DNA of 64,000 nucleotides from Polynucleobacter sp. MWH-Loch1C5 (GCF_018881775.1 NZ_JACVPR010000001.1:124001-188000); one strand, 5' to 3'. Positions 30,911 to 41,600 are shown, counted from the stretch's first letter. Numbers and translations are program-made. Notes: generated from the letters alone by a model not told the origin.

Positions 30911-33403
30911 TTAGCGATGCCAGATACGACGAACTTCCTCTCGCCAATCAGTTCGGTATCCCTTCTCTTTACCCAAATGCCAGATCTGCGCTCCTGTATG
31001 AATGGTTTGCAAAACCGGAATATCTCGCTCGATATAGCGCCCCATAACTTGTGTATTAGGGTGCCGATAACGATTTCTATATCCCGCCTGCACAATCGCC
31101 CAGCTCGGAGATAGAGCATCCAAAAAGTGAGATGTGGAAGAAGTAGCACTGCCATGGTGCGGTACAAGCAATATTGATGCCAGTTGCTTTGAATCCTTAT
31201 ATTCATTAGAGATAATTGCTTCACCTCCTCGCTCTACATCACCTGTTAGCCAAACAGAAAAACTCTGATTACTCACTTCAATGACACAACTCAGTGCATT
31301 GGGCTTACCAAAATGGTGCATGCTATTGAATCTCATATCAGCATAGGGATGCCAGACCTTAAACCGAATACCATCCCAAAACCATTCTTGACCTGCTTGG
31401 CATGTCAAGGCAGGTATCGATAGGCCTTGTGCTCTTTGCAAAACATAATGATGTGCCGGTAAAGTGCCATGTAAATCAGCGAATCGAATACTATCCATCA
31501 AGCTGAGTGCACCACCAACATGATCCGTGTCTTTATGGCTAATTGCCAAACGGTCAATTTCCTTAATACCTCGAGCCCTCAGGTATGGCAGGATATGACG
31601 CTCACCTGCATTATTGCTCGGTGATGTCTTAGGCCCTGTGTCATATAAAAGACGATGCTTGGCAGTCTCAATGAGCACAGCGGTACCTTGACCAATATCA
31701 AAAACAATCATGCGAAATTCACCCGGTACGATGAGATCATCTGCAGGAATGCAAATACAAGACAGTAGAACCATGCCTACAGCACGGGGGCGCCATGTGC
31801 TGAGTAATCTTCCCGGCGCAACCAAGAAATAAACCCCGACCAGAGATAGACCCATACCCCATAAACTCGGAGCAAAACTATAAAAAAGAGCTCCGGGCAG
31901 ATTGGCCATCGGTTTTAAACACCATGCCACCCACTCCATGACAGTATGAGCTAACCATAGACAGGGTCTTGCTAATAACTCTGGCAAGATAGCTCCTAAC
32001 ATCGCGAATGGTGTGACTAGATAACTGATTAATGGAATGGCTACAGCGTTGGCTAAGGGTGAAATCAAAGACACCTGATAAAACCAATACAAGGTCGTTG
32101 GAATCAAAGCCAAGGTCACCACTGCCTGAACACGCGTAGCGTCCCTGCAAGAGTCTTTCAATTTCTGCCAAGTCCCTAGCTTGATTTGTCCATATTCTGA
32201 AGTGGCGTCAACATTTGGCATCGCGTACAAAATGGCTGCAACCGCACCAAAAGATAACCAAAAGCCTGGGGTATACACCGCCCATGGATCTTGCAGTAGA
32301 ACTAAGAATAAGGCCCACCACCAAATATCAAAAGCGCGCGTTATTCTGCCAAACCATGCCGCGTAAGCGACCACTCCGACCATATAGGTGGTGCGTTGTG
32401 CTGGAATCTGAAAACCTGCCAAAAATGTATAAAACAAGGCGAAACCTAAACCTGCCAAGGCAGCTACTCGGGGTGTGGCACACAGAAGAGGTAAATTTCC
32501 GCGGCTCCATAATCTTTTTGCAAAGCCTGAGGCCAAACCGGCCAACATAGTCACATGCAAACCTGAAATAGAAATTAAATGACCAATCCCTGTTGCATTA
32601 AAGATGCGCCAGTCTTCCTGTGCAATGGCGTTTTGCTCACCCATCACTAAAGCAATCAACACACCTACATAAGCAGCTCCTTCTGGCGCAAGATTGCGAA
32701 TCCGGTCTCTTAACCACCAGCGCATGTATTCAATCACTGATGTAAAACTCCAAATAAAGTCTTGCTCTAATTTTGGCTTCCAAGATAAATCTAACCCCTT
32801 GGCGTAAGCCTTCACAGAACCTTGAGCCCCCAAATGATTGGCAAACATCCAGCGTTCAAAATCAAAACCGTAGGGATTCATTAAGCCATGAGGACGCTTG
32901 AGCTGAACAGGCAACTGCCATAATTGACCAGGAATAATGTCGGGAGGCGACTCGTGGCCTCGCCAAGGTGGATGCCAAGCTAGAGCTAGCTGGTCTGGAA
33001 AATGCTGAAACGCTTCTGGCGGACAATCAAGTACGCTAGGTAACTCGATCTGATGGACTCGCAAGACAAATCGGGTCGATCGATCTTTTTCACTGGGTAG
33101 TGAATTTACATGCCCTCTGAGCAAGAGATCTTGCCCCTCCAAACAAGGGTGCAAAACCTGCTCAACTCGAGCGACACTGAGACTCCATACCCACACAAAA
33201 CCCAGGCCAAGCAAGAAAGTGACTCTCAGGAATTTACGAAGATAAGGATGTCGTCTTAATAAGATCCACTCAACAATCAGTAGAAGCAAGATGCCTAAGA
33301 AAAATAAACTCAGCAACACAGGCTGAGTCCAGCGAGTCGGTAACTCACTTAAAAATAAAAAAAGTAACTCCCCGGCAATAAATGCCGCAAATATCAAACG
33401 CAA
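30911..33403 (-). CDS. comEC: ComEC/Rec2 DNA-uptake channel protein
   Basis: Inner-membrane channel that carries single-stranded DNA into the cytoplasm in natural transformation. Seen: N-terminal membrane helices and an OB-like DUF4131 domain about 80-230, the Competence domain with many membrane segments (ISISGLHVTMLAGLASGFAK), and a C-terminal metallo-beta-lactamase domain with intact SHKDTDHVGGALS and LVPHHGSATSS, so an active nuclease is plausible. No ATG start exists. TTG 33403 (LRLIFAAFIAGELL) lies 5 bp after the tatD stop with AGGA 10 nt upstream and is chosen (830 aa); the longer TTG 33475 would overlap tatD by 67 bp. Confidence 0.92.
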   Translation of the reverse strand: MRLIFAAFIAGELLFLFLSELPTRWTQPVLLSLFFLGILLLLIVEWILLRRHPYLRKFLRVTFLLGLGFVWVWSLSVARVEQVLHPCLEGQDLLLRGHVNSLPSEKDRSTRFVLRVHQIELPSVLDCPPEAFQHFPDQLALAWHPPWRGHESPPDIIPGQLWQLPVQLKRPHGLMNPYGFDFERWMFANHLGAQGSVKAYAKGLDLSWKPKLEQDFIWSFTSVIEYMRWWLRDRIRNLAPEGAAYVGVLIALVMGEQNAIAQEDWRIFNATGIGHLISISGLHVTMLAGLASGFAKRLWSRGNLPLLCATPRVAALAGLGFALFYTFLAGFQIPAQRTTYMVGVVAYAAWFGRITRAFDIWWWALFLVLLQDPWAVYTPGFWLSFGAVAAILYAMPNVDATSEYGQIKLGTWQKLKDSCRDATRVQAVVTLALIPTTLYWFYQVSLISPLANAVAIPLISYLVTPFAMLGAILPELLARPCLWLAHTVMEWVAWCLKPMANLPGALFYSFAPSLWGMGLSLVGVYFLVAPGRLLSTWRPRAVGMVLLSCICIPADDLIVPGEFRMIVFDIGQGTAVLIETAKHRLLYDTGPKTSPSNNAGERHILPYLRARGIKEIDRLAISHKDTDHVGGALSLMDSIRFADLHGTLPAHHYVLQRAQGLSIPALTCQAGQEWFWDGIRFKVWHPYADMRFNSMHHFGKPNALSCVIEVSNQSFSVWLTGDVERGGEAIISNEYKDSKQLASILLVPHHGSATSSTSHFLDALSPSWAIVQAGYRNRYRHPNTQVMGRYIERDIPVLQTIHTGAQIWHLGKEKGYRTDWREEVRRIWHR

Positions 33404-33408
33404 ATAAT

Positions 33409-34236
33409 CTAGAGTCCTAAAGAATGAATCAATTGCGCCCAACGCGGGATCACACGCAGGGCATTCTGTGCACAACGATGTTGCGTTTGACTGATTAAGC
33501 TGCCTCTTAACTCAGCTAACACTGCTGCTATTTCTGGTAGGTGCGAAGAATCATTGCGACGATTGTTACTCTGCGCCAACCAGACTGGGGGAATATCGGG
33601 CGCGTCCGTCTCTAAAACGATCGCATCATCAGGCAAATCTTTGGCCAACCGCCGAATCTGTAGAGCACGAGGATGAGTCATAGCCCCGCCAAAACCCAAT
33701 ACGAAATTGAGCTTCAGAAAATGATTGGCCTGGACAAAACTACCATTGAATGCATGAGCAATCCCACCTGTGATTTTTTTCTTACGCAAAGCACTGACAA
33801 TCGCATCCTGCGAGCGTCTGACATGCAGAATCACTGGCAACTCAAATTCCTGAGCCAATTGCAATTGCCCCTCGAAAAACTGAGCTTGGTGATGGGTATC
33901 AAGCTCAGGTAAAAAATAATCTAAACCAATTTCACCAATACCAACAAAACGTGGGTCATCAAGAGCATCTCTAATCGCTTCTCTTAGAGTTTTCAAATCA
34001 CTAAGTTCTGATTGAGGTGTAAAGATGGGGTGGATACCCAGCGTGTAACAAGTAGCTGGTAGCTCACTAGATACCTGATGAGCCAACTCTTTCACTGCTT
34101 GAAAGTCACTCACACTCACTGCCGGAATTAATACACCGTGCACACCAACTGCTTTTGCATGAGCCACAACCTCCTGTAGATCAGATTGAAACTCAGGTGC
34201 ATCGAGATGGCAATGTGTATCTAGCAACAATGCCAT
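33409..34236 (-). CDS. TatD family metal-dependent hydrolase
   Basis: TIM-barrel DNase/hydrolase of the TatD family, 275 aa. Seen: metal ligands DTHCHLD at 6-12, GEIGLDYF (Glu), VILHVRRSQDA (His), GIAHAFNGS (His) and LETDAPDIPP (Asp), all five positions intact. Relatives are 3'-5' exonucleases acting in repair or RNA quality control. Sits between lolD and comEC with gaps of 5 bp; adjacency to the DNA-uptake gene fits a nucleic-acid role but is not proof. Confidence 0.92.
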   Translation of the reverse strand: MALLLDTHCHLDAPEFQSDLQEVVAHAKAVGVHGVLIPAVSVSDFQAVKELAHQVSSELPATCYTLGIHPIFTPQSELSDLKTLREAIRDALDDPRFVGIGEIGLDYFLPELDTHHQAQFFEGQLQLAQEFELPVILHVRRSQDAIVSALRKKKITGGIAHAFNGSFVQANHFLKLNFVLGFGGAMTHPRALQIRRLAKDLPDDAIVLETDAPDIPPVWLAQSNNRRNDSSHLPEIAAVLAELRGSLISQTQHRCAQNALRVIPRWAQLIHSLGL

Positions 34237-34241
34237 CGTCT

Positions 34242-34940
34242 CTATGACTCCTCTAAAACGCCATGATTTAGCTTCAGAACACGATCACAACGCGCAGCAC
34301 GCAAAGGATCATGCGTCACAATCACAAATGCGGTCTTATATTTTTCCGCTAAATTCATCATCAAGTCAAACACTCGATCTGCCGAATCCGCATCCAAATT
34401 ACCCGTAGGCTCATCTGCTAAAACGCATGAAGGTCTGGTCACCAAGGCGCGTGCCACAGCAACGCGCTGACGTTCCCCTCCCGATAGAGCCGCGGGGCGA
34501 TGATCTGCGCGCGACGATAGACCGACTGCATCTAATATTTCACGCGCACACTCTTGAGCTAAGGGCTTAGCCATGCCGCGGATCCGTAAAGGCATAGCCA
34601 CATTATCTAAAGCCGAAAATTCCGCTAACAGATGATGAAATTGGTAAATAAACCCCAACTGCTGATTACGTAACTCATTGAGTTGTTGAGGGCTTGCATG
34701 ACTTAAGCAAACATCACCAACATAAACCTCACCTGCACTCGCTGGGTCAAGCCCCGCCAATATGTGTAATAGAGTACTCTTACCCGAACCCGATGCCCCT
34801 ATGATGGCTAATTTCTCCGCGGGCTTGACAGCAATCGAGACATCATTGAGGACTTGAACAGTATGAGCTCCCTCACCATACACCTTAGAAAGATGGTGAG
34901 CCTGAAGAACCGCTGCTTGTGCCATATTTGAATTACTCAT
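34242..34940 (-). CDS. lolD: Lipoprotein-releasing ATPase LolD
   Basis: ATP-binding subunit of the Lol transporter that extracts mature outer-membrane lipoproteins from the inner membrane. ATG 34940 overlaps the end of the permease gene by 8 bp (ATG inside TATGAG); ATG 34925 is an alternative and the longer frame is rejected. Seen in 232 aa: Walker A IGASGSGKSTLLHILAG, Q-loop, signature LSGGERQRVAVARAL, Walker B CVLADEPTGNLD, switch His in VIVTHDP; the MacB/LolD-type spacing is normal. Confidence 0.95.
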   Translation of the reverse strand: MSNSNMAQAAVLQAHHLSKVYGEGAHTVQVLNDVSIAVKPAEKLAIIGASGSGKSTLLHILAGLDPASAGEVYVGDVCLSHASPQQLNELRNQQLGFIYQFHHLLAEFSALDNVAMPLRIRGMAKPLAQECAREILDAVGLSSRADHRPAALSGGERQRVAVARALVTRPSCVLADEPTGNLDADSADRVFDLMMNLAEKYKTAFVIVTHDPLRAARCDRVLKLNHGVLEES

Positions 34941-36204
34941 AACGCAAAGCCGTCGCCGGATCCATTCGTGCAGCTCGCCAACTAGGATATAAAGTCGCAA
35001 GCAATGCCAAAATAAAAGCCATCACCCCAACCTGAATTACATCGTTAGTACGCACATCCGATGGTAAAGATGAGATGAAATAAATATCTCGGGGAATGAA
35101 CTGAACTTTAAAGATACCCTCAATAGTCGGTACGATGACATCAATATTCAAACCAATCAATAGACCAAGAAGAACTCCACCTAGGGTACCTAAGGCTCCG
35201 ATCAAGAATCCTTGAAAAAGAAAGATTCTTTGAATAAGGCCCGCACTCGCTCCCATTGTCCTCAAAATAGCTATATCACCCCGCTTATCAGTCACGGTCA
35301 TGACTAGGGTTGAAACTAAATTAAAAGCGGCAACTGCAATAATCAGCGTCAAAATAATAAACATCATGCGCTTTTCGGTTTGCACAGCGGCAAACCAGTT
35401 TTTATTTTGGCGCGTCCAATCTTTGACCCATAAACCTGGGAGCTTTTGACTTAACTGGTCAGCCACTTGAGGCGCCTTTTGCATATCGTCCAACTTGATC
35501 CTCAAGCCTGAGGGACCATCCAATCGCAAAAGGACTGCAGCGTCACGAAAATGGACTAAAGCCAAGGTGCTATCAAACTCATAATGTCCACTGTCAATAA
35601 TGCCGATTAATTTGAATGCACGCATCCGCGGCGTAGCCCCCGCAGGATTGATATCCCCTTCAGGAACCATCACTGTGATCTTGTCACCTAAGCGAACTCC
35701 CAAAATAGCGGCCATCTCAGCGCCGATGACCATCCCAAATTCACCCGGACGTAAATCTTCTATCTGGCCTTGAATGAAATGTTGGGGGATATCTGATACC
35801 TGAGCCTCACTTTGCGGGTCAACACCTCTGAGCATCACGCCGCGCATCGAATCTGCGTAGGTGATCAGTGACTGAGACATCACCATGGGGGCCACACCTG
35901 TGACGTGCTTTTCTTTTTTTAAAGTCTGGGCTAGCGGTTGCCAATCCCCCAAACCCGCTGGTGCATGAATCTCAACATGAGAAAGGACCGACAGCATCCG
36001 ATCGCGCACTTCTTTCTGAAAACCATTCATGACTGACAGCACCACAATCAGTGCAGCCACACCCAAGGCGATACCCACCATAGAAACAGAGGAAATGAAA
36101 GATAAGAATCCATCTTTAGAGCCTGCTTCACGGCGTTTAGCACCCTTGCGACGCGCTACTGTATAGCGCCACGCGATTTCAAATTCAATAGGCCAATTAC
36201 GCAT
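34933..36204 (-). CDS. LolC/LolE-type permease
   Basis: Inner-membrane permease of the lipoprotein-release ABC transporter, 423 aa. Seen: one N-terminal membrane helix (ISSVSMVGIALGVAALIVVLSV), a periplasmic domain about 55-270, then three C-terminal helices (IILTLIIAVAAFNLVSTLVM and two more) of the FtsX fold, with ILRTMGAS after the second. Only one permease gene is present, so the transporter is probably a homodimeric LolF-type or LolCE-merged form. Paired with lolD by overlapping codons. Divergent from the RpfE-like gene. Confidence 0.93.
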   Translation of the reverse strand: MRNWPIEFEIAWRYTVARRKGAKRREAGSKDGFLSFISSVSMVGIALGVAALIVVLSVMNGFQKEVRDRMLSVLSHVEIHAPAGLGDWQPLAQTLKKEKHVTGVAPMVMSQSLITYADSMRGVMLRGVDPQSEAQVSDIPQHFIQGQIEDLRPGEFGMVIGAEMAAILGVRLGDKITVMVPEGDINPAGATPRMRAFKLIGIIDSGHYEFDSTLALVHFRDAAVLLRLDGPSGLRIKLDDMQKAPQVADQLSQKLPGLWVKDWTRQNKNWFAAVQTEKRMMFIILTLIIAVAAFNLVSTLVMTVTDKRGDIAILRTMGASAGLIQRIFLFQGFLIGALGTLGGVLLGLLIGLNIDVIVPTIEGIFKVQFIPRDIYFISSLPSDVRTNDVIQVGVMAFILALLATLYPSWRAARMDPATALRYE

Positions 36205-36264
36205 ATACTGAAGTTTAGTCTGAACCCTAGCAGTACCGCAAAACTGCCCATAAAATCATTCCTT

Positions 36265-37194
36265 ATGTTTTACACGCTCGCCCTTCTACCCGACAGTCAC
36301 TCAGAAGAGTTAATGCGTGGGTTACCCTTGGAATTCTTTCTCTACGGGCCCAAACGTTGCCATGCGGTGAGCGAGGTTTTTAGCATCCTCCCCGACTGCT
36401 CTCAAGAAAAAACTTATGCGCGTCTAGATTGGGTCCACATCCACGCTGCCAGGGATCATTTGGTGCTGACCGATCCGAAGTTATTGGACATCCAAGACCA
36501 TGAAAGTACGGCTCTCCTATCCAGCGTACAAGATATCTTGTCTGAAATAGGTCCCTGTGTATTCCAGGATAGCCATCACGCTCTCATAGAGACTCCTGCA
36601 TTACGCACGCTGGATACGGTCACAATCGCTCAAGCACAGGATCGCAATATTGATTTTTGGATGCCCCAAGACACGAGCGAGCCAGGGGTTGCACGCCTAT
36701 GGCGCAGATGGCAAAACGAGATTCAAATGATCTGGTTTAACCATCCTGTCAACCTTAAAAGACAGAGTGAAGGCTTATTACCCATTAATTCAGTGTGGAT
36801 CAGCGGCATTGGCCAACACAGTGATCTAAAACCCCATCCTAGTCTATTAAGAGCGCAAACCCTACACGATCCTCACCGCCCTTTCGATGAACTTCTCTTA
36901 CCTCCCATCAATCAGCGCCCCTTGGTCAAGGATGTTTTACTCAGCCCCACTGAATTAGCTCAATCGATAAGTTTGCTCAATCCCGCCGAGGCAGATACTG
37001 AAAAGCAATGGCAAATTGCATGCCAGGCTCTCCAAGACGGATTAATTGAATCGATTCAGATTATCGATTTAAGTCAGCAAGATTTACCTGAAAAAATGAT
37101 TCAATGGTCTGATCTACCGCAGCGTAAGTCCTGGGCCTTCTGGCAGAAAAAAAACTTATCACTGCATGATGTCATCCATGGAGGCGAGGCATGA
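36265..37194 (+). CDS. RpfE-like protein (COG4255 type)
   Basis: Unassigned conserved protein, 309 aa, without signal peptide or membrane segment. It resembles the RpfE / COG4255 family, named after the Xanthomonas rpf region, by the block RLWRRWQNEIQMIWFNHPVN and the following LPINSVWISGIG. Family members have been called phosphoglycerate-mutase-like, but I see no metal-binding catalytic motifs here. The gene ends in an ATGA overlap with recJ, and rpfE-recJ-prfB-lysS is also the order in the Xanthomonas rpf region, which supports the match. No role in cell-cell signalling is implied; function unknown. Confidence 0.7.
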   Translation: MFYTLALLPDSHSEELMRGLPLEFFLYGPKRCHAVSEVFSILPDCSQEKTYARLDWVHIHAARDHLVLTDPKLLDIQDHESTALLSSVQDILSEIGPCVFQDSHHALIETPALRTLDTVTIAQAQDRNIDFWMPQDTSEPGVARLWRRWQNEIQMIWFNHPVNLKRQSEGLLPINSVWISGIGQHSDLKPHPSLLRAQTLHDPHRPFDELLLPPINQRPLVKDVLLSPTELAQSISLLNPAEADTEKQWQIACQALQDGLIESIQIIDLSQQDLPEKMIQWSDLPQRKSWAFWQKKNLSLHDVIHGGEA

Positions 37195-38915
37195 AATTCG
37201 TGGCCCGAGAACCTCACGAAGCATCGCTGCTTGAACTCTGTCGGGCGGGAGTTCATCCGGTATTAGCCCGCTTATGGAGTGCACGCGGTATTCGGTCTGC
37301 CCAAGAGACTGAACTCGATCTCAAACATCTACTACCACCGAACACGCTACTCAATTGCAATCGTGGAGCTAGCTACTTACTGAAAGCACTGCGTGAGCAG
37401 AAAAAACTACTCATCGTTGCGGATTACGATTGTGATGGCGCCACAGCCTGTGCAGTTGGAATAAGAGGACTTAAAGAATTAGGCGCACCATTGAATGTTC
37501 ATGTCGATTACCTAGTTCCCAATCGTTTTACGATGGGCTATGGTCTCACCCCTGAAGTGGTAGAACAGGCAGCAGGACTGGCTATTCGACCAGACATCTT
37601 AATCACAGTCGATAACGGCATCGCTAGCCACAGTGGCATTGAATATGCCCATCAATTGGGTATGGAAGTACTTGTGACCGATCATCACCTGCCGGGTGAT
37701 AGCCTACCTCCTGCTTTGATTATCAATCCCAATCAACCCGAGTGCCCCTTTGCTAGTAAAGCTTTAGCAGGTGTAGGCGTCATGTTTTATTTATTAATTG
37801 CACTGCGTAGCTTGATGCGCGAGGAAGGTTTTTTCACAAAAGAAAATCAGCCGCGCCTAGAAAAATTACTCGACTTAGTAGCTCTAGGAACCGTGGCCGA
37901 TGTCGCCAGCCTTGATCGAAACAATAGAATTTTTGTGCATCACGGCATTAAACGAATTCGTGAGCATCAAATGCAATCAGGAATCAAAGCCCTTTATCAA
38001 GTAGCGGGTCGCGACCCCAGTCAAGCGACTGCATTTGATTTAGGCTTTACATTGGGCCCTAGACTGAATGCAGCAGGACGATTGGCAGATATGTCTTTGG
38101 GTATTCGTTGCCTACTCAGTGATGACCCCCAAGAATCACTCGCCCTGGCTCAAGAATTAGATCGCATGAATCGTGAGCGGCGTCATATTGAAGCCGATAT
38201 GCAAAATGATGCATGGGAAGACCTACAAAGCATCGATGCAACACGAAACAGTATCTCTTTAATGAATGAATCTTGGCATCAAGGGGTGATTGGTATTGTT
38301 GCCTCACGTATCAAAGAACGCTTCTACCGCCCCACCATTATTTTTGCCCCCGGTGAAGATCAGGGCCAGCCTATTCTGAAAGGCTCAGGCCGCTCGATCG
38401 TAGGCTTTCATCTACGTGATGCACTCGATATGGTTGCTAAACGCCACCCCCATTTGATTCTTAAATTTGGTGGTCATGCTATGGCTGCAGGTCTGAGTAT
38501 TCCCACACATGCCTGGGAAGATTTTCAGACGGCCTTTGAAAAGGTGGCCCAGGAGCTTCTTAACGAGGACTTACTCGCCAGGCAATTACATCATGATGGT
38601 TGTTTACAAGATGACGAAATAAGCCCAGCCTTGGCCGACTTATTGAGACAACAGGTATGGGGGCAAGGTTTCGCACAACCTGTATTCATCGGTGACTTTG
38701 AGGTCATTAGTCAAAGCCTAGTACAAGATAAACACCTCAGAGTTCAAGTTAGATCACTGACTGAGCCCCATGCAAAAGTATGGGGCGGCATCTGGTTTGG
38801 CCGAACTCAAAGCCTTGAGCGTGAATCCCGCCTGGCTTACCGTCTTGCCTATGATGAATTTGGCGGAACCCCTCGCGCACAATTACATATCGAAGCCTGT
38901 GAGGAGGTCGTATAA
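37191..38915 (+). CDS. recJ: Single-strand-specific exonuclease RecJ
   Basis: 5'-3' ssDNA exonuclease of recombination and mismatch repair, 574 aa. Seen: DHH-family motifs [24 protein letters not shown]-type ([14 protein letters not shown]), VTDHHLPG (DHH), GTVADVASL, then the DHHA1 domain with [14 protein letters not shown] and a C-terminal OB fold with [19 protein letters not shown] before the ATG is a strong ribosome site, and the ATGA overlap couples it to the RpfE-like gene. Its stop is 9 bp before the prfB start. Confidence 0.96.
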   Translation: MKFVAREPHEASLLELCRAGVHPVLARLWSARGIRSAQETELDLKHLLPPNTLLNCNRGASYLLKALREQKKLLIVADYDCDGATACAVGIRGLKELGAPLNVHVDYLVPNRFTMGYGLTPEVVEQAAGLAIRPDILITVDNGIASHSGIEYAHQLGMEVLVTDHHLPGDSLPPALIINPNQPECPFASKALAGVGVMFYLLIALRSLMREEGFFTKENQPRLEKLLDLVALGTVADVASLDRNNRIFVHHGIKRIREHQMQSGIKALYQVAGRDPSQATAFDLGFTLGPRLNAAGRLADMSLGIRCLLSDDPQESLALAQELDRMNRERRHIEADMQNDAWEDLQSIDATRNSISLMNESWHQGVIGIVASRIKERFYRPTIIFAPGEDQGQPILKGSGRSIVGFHLRDALDMVAKRHPHLILKFGGHAMAAGLSIPTHAWEDFQTAFEKVAQELLNEDLLARQLHHDGCLQDDEISPALADLLRQQVWGQGFAQPVFIGDFEVISQSLVQDKHLRVQVRSLTEPHAKVWGGIWFGRTQSLERESRLAYRLAYDEFGGTPRAQLHIEACEEVV

Positions 38916-38924
38916 TGTGCCCCC

Positions 38925-40029
38925 ATGGAAGCCGAACAACTCAATCTCATCTCTAAGACCCTCGAAGACCTGCAATCCCGCACGCAAGAACTTCGGAGGT
39001 ATCTTTGACGTCGACAATAAAGCAGAACGCCTTGTCGAAGTGAATCAAACCCTAGAAGATCCGAAAATTTGGGATGACCCCAAACAAGCTCAAGCTCTAG
39101 GTAAAGAAAAAAAATTATTAGATGGTGTCGTCGGCAGCATCAATGCTCTAACTGACAATTTGGCCGCTAGCATTGAACTGCTGGAGATGGCTAAAGAAGA
39201 AGCAGACGTCGATACGATCTTATCGATTGAAGCCGACACTGCTAGCATGCGCGAACAGGTTGAAGGCCTCGAGTTCCGTCGCATGTTTAGCAATGAAATG
39301 GATCCCTGTTCATGCTTTTTAGATATACAGGCAGGTGCCGGCGGTACAGAAGCTTGCGATTGGGCGAGCATGCTATTACGTCAATATCTACGCTATTGCG
39401 AACGTAAGGGTTTTAAAGCTGAAGTCTTAGAAGTCTCAGATGGTGATGTAGCAGGTATTAAAAGCGCAACCTTAAAAATTGACGGTGAATACGCTTATGG
39501 CCATTTACGTACAGAAACTGGCGTTCACCGCCTTGTACGCAAATCACCTTTTGACTCAGCCAATGGTCGCCACACCTCATTCACCAGCGTATTTGTCTAC
39601 CCAGAGGTCGATGACTCCATTGAAATTGATATCAATCCAGCGGATATTCGCACCGATACCTATCGCGCTTCAGGTGCGGGTGGTCAGCATATCAATAAGA
39701 CAGACTCTGCGGTACGACTGACTCATATCCCAACAGGAATCGTCGTGCAATGCCAAAACGATCGCAGCCAACACCGTAACCGTGCTGAAGCGATGTCGAT
39801 GCTGAAGTCTCGTTTATACGAACATGAACTTCGCAAGCGCCAAGCAGAACAGGATAAATTAGAGGCGAGCAAAACCGATGTGGGCTGGGGTCATCAGATT
39901 CGCTCATATGTTCTAGACCAAAGTCGCATTAAAGATTTACGTACGAACGTCGAGATTTCCAATACGCAAAAAGTATTGGATGGCGATCTTGATGCATTTA
40001 TTGAAGCCAGCCTGAAACAAGGCGTATAA
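38925..40029 (+). CDS. prfB: Peptide chain release factor 2, programmed +1 frameshift
   Basis: RF2 recognises UGA and UAA stops. Zero frame starts at ATG 38925 ([11 protein letters not shown]) and meets an in-frame TGA at 39006-39008 after 27 codons; the rest is read in the +1 frame from 39007 (GAC). The site CGGAGG-TAT-CTT-TGA-C has the internal Shine-Dalgarno and CUU slippery codon of the classic RF2 autoregulatory frameshift. The joined product is 367 aa, close to E. coli RF2. Seen: SPF stop-recognition tripeptide ([11 protein letters not shown]) and the catalytic GGQ ([10 protein letters not shown]). The upstream extension of the +1 frame back into recJ is not coding. Followed by lysS, the universal prfB-lysS pair. 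Confidence 0.96.
38992..39009 (+). promoter_or_regulatory. RF2 +1 recoding site
   Basis: CTTCGGAGGTATCTTTGAC: internal Shine-Dalgarno GGAGG, then TAT CTT TGA C with the slippery CTT and the UGA in context C. Low RF2 slows termination and favours the shift to the +1 frame, known from E. coli and most bacteria. Confidence 0.95.
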
Positions 40030-40041
40030 ACTGAGTAAACC

Positions 40042-41568
40042 ATGAGCCAAGATTCTTCCCTACCGATTGATGAAAATCACATCATTGCTGAACGTCGCGA
40101 AAAATTAGCCCAACTCCGTTCACACGGTGTTCCTTACCCTAACGACTTTGTACCTAGCCATCATGCGGCTGATCTTCATGCGCATTATGGAGAGCTCAGC
40201 AAAGAGCAACTTGCTGAAAAGAATATCCAAGTCAAAATGGCGGGTCGCATGATGCTCAAACGCGTCATGGGTAAGGCGAGCTTTGCTACCATCCAAGATC
40301 ACAGCGGTCAGATTCAGTTTTACATTAATGACGAAGGTGTTGGCGATCAAACTCACCAAGCTTTTAAACATTGGGACATGGGCGACTTCATTGCTGCTGA
40401 AGGTGTTTTATTCAAGACTAATAAAGGTGAACTTTCGGTCCAATGTCGCAATTTACGTCTGCTCGCTAAATCTCTGCGTCCCCTACCTGATAAATTTCAC
40501 GGCCTGACCGATCATGAATTGAAATATCGTCAACGCTATGTTGATTTGATTGTGTCACCCGATACACGTCAAACCTTTTTGGCGCGTAGCAAAGCCATGG
40601 CATCGATTCGCCGTCATATGCAAGATGCGGGTTTTATGGAAGTAGAAACCCCCATGCTACATCCGATTCCCGGTGGCGCAGCAGCTAAACCTTTCATTAC
40701 CCACCATAATGCTCTTGATATGCAAATGTTCTTGCGTATTGCGCCAGAACTGTACTTGAAGCGCCTGATTGTCGGTGGTTTCGAACGTGTCTTTGAAATC
40801 AACCGCAACTTCCGTAACGAAGGGGTGAGCCCACGTCACAATCCAGAATTTACGATGATGGAATTCTATGCCGCTTATACCAATTATCAGTGGTTGATGA
40901 ATTTCACAGAAGAAATCATTCGCGCAGCCGCCATCGATGCTCAAGGAACGGCGGTTCTTACTTACCAAGGTAAAGCACTGGATTTGTCGAAACCTTTCCA
41001 GCGCTTAACCATCGCCCAAGCGATTCTGAAATACGCACCACTCTCTAAAAAGAACTACGATGCAGCGCAATTAGAAGATGCTGCGTTTATTCGTGCGGAG
41101 TTAAAAAAAGCTGGTGAAAATATTGAGGGTCCCACTCTCAAGAATGCAGGCCTAGGGGCATTGCAACTAGCGCTGTTTGAGGTATGCGCTGAGGAACATC
41201 TTTGGGAACCCACCTACATTATTGATTACCCAATCGAGGTTTCTCCACTGGCGCGTGAATCCGATACTCGCCCAGGCATCACAGAACGATTTGAACTATT
41301 CATTACCGGGCGAGAAATTGCTAATGGTTTCTCAGAGCTAAATGACCCTGAAGATCAGGCCTCGCGTTTTAAGAAACAGGTTGAACAAAAGGAAGCGGGC
41401 GATGAAGAGGCTATGTACTACGATGCTGACTTTATCCGTGCACTGGAGTATGGCATGCCTCCTACTGGCGGTTGCGGTATCGGCATAGACCGCCTCATGA
41501 TGCTCATTACCGACTCACCGAATATCCGCGATGTGATTCTTTTCCCACATATGCGTAAAGAAGACTAA
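40042..41568 (+). CDS. lysS: Lysine--tRNA ligase, class II
   Basis: Charges tRNA-Lys; 508 aa. Seen: N-terminal OB-fold anticodon domain ([21 protein letters not shown]), class II motif 1 about residue 190-215 ([17 protein letters not shown]), motif 2 [20 protein letters not shown], and motif 3 [13 protein letters not shown]. Twelve bp after prfB and probably co-transcribed; ends at a strong bidirectional terminator shared with the convergent fdx. Confidence 0.97.
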   Translation: MSQDSSLPIDENHIIAERREKLAQLRSHGVPYPNDFVPSHHAADLHAHYGELSKEQLAEKNIQVKMAGRMMLKRVMGKASFATIQDHSGQIQFYINDEGVGDQTHQAFKHWDMGDFIAAEGVLFKTNKGELSVQCRNLRLLAKSLRPLPDKFHGLTDHELKYRQRYVDLIVSPDTRQTFLARSKAMASIRRHMQDAGFMEVETPMLHPIPGGAAAKPFITHHNALDMQMFLRIAPELYLKRLIVGGFERVFEINRNFRNEGVSPRHNPEFTMMEFYAAYTNYQWLMNFTEEIIRAAAIDAQGTAVLTYQGKALDLSKPFQRLTIAQAILKYAPLSKKNYDAAQLEDAAFIRAELKKAGENIEGPTLKNAGLGALQLALFEVCAEEHLWEPTYIIDYPIEVSPLARESDTRPGITERFELFITGREIANGFSELNDPEDQASRFKKQVEQKEAGDEEAMYYDADFIRALEYGMPPTGGCGIGIDRLMMLITDSPNIRDVILFPHMRKED

Positions 41569-41600
41569 TCTCGATGATTGCGGTAGAACGCTCAATAAAA

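Noticed and set aside
31878..32171. Alternative frames inside comEC and other long genes
   Set aside because: They overlap well-supported coding sequence in another frame, with no ribosome site and no recognisable protein.
38770..38924. Upstream extension of the RF2 reading frame
   Set aside because: It is the shadow frame of recJ; real translation starts in another frame at 38925 and shifts +1.
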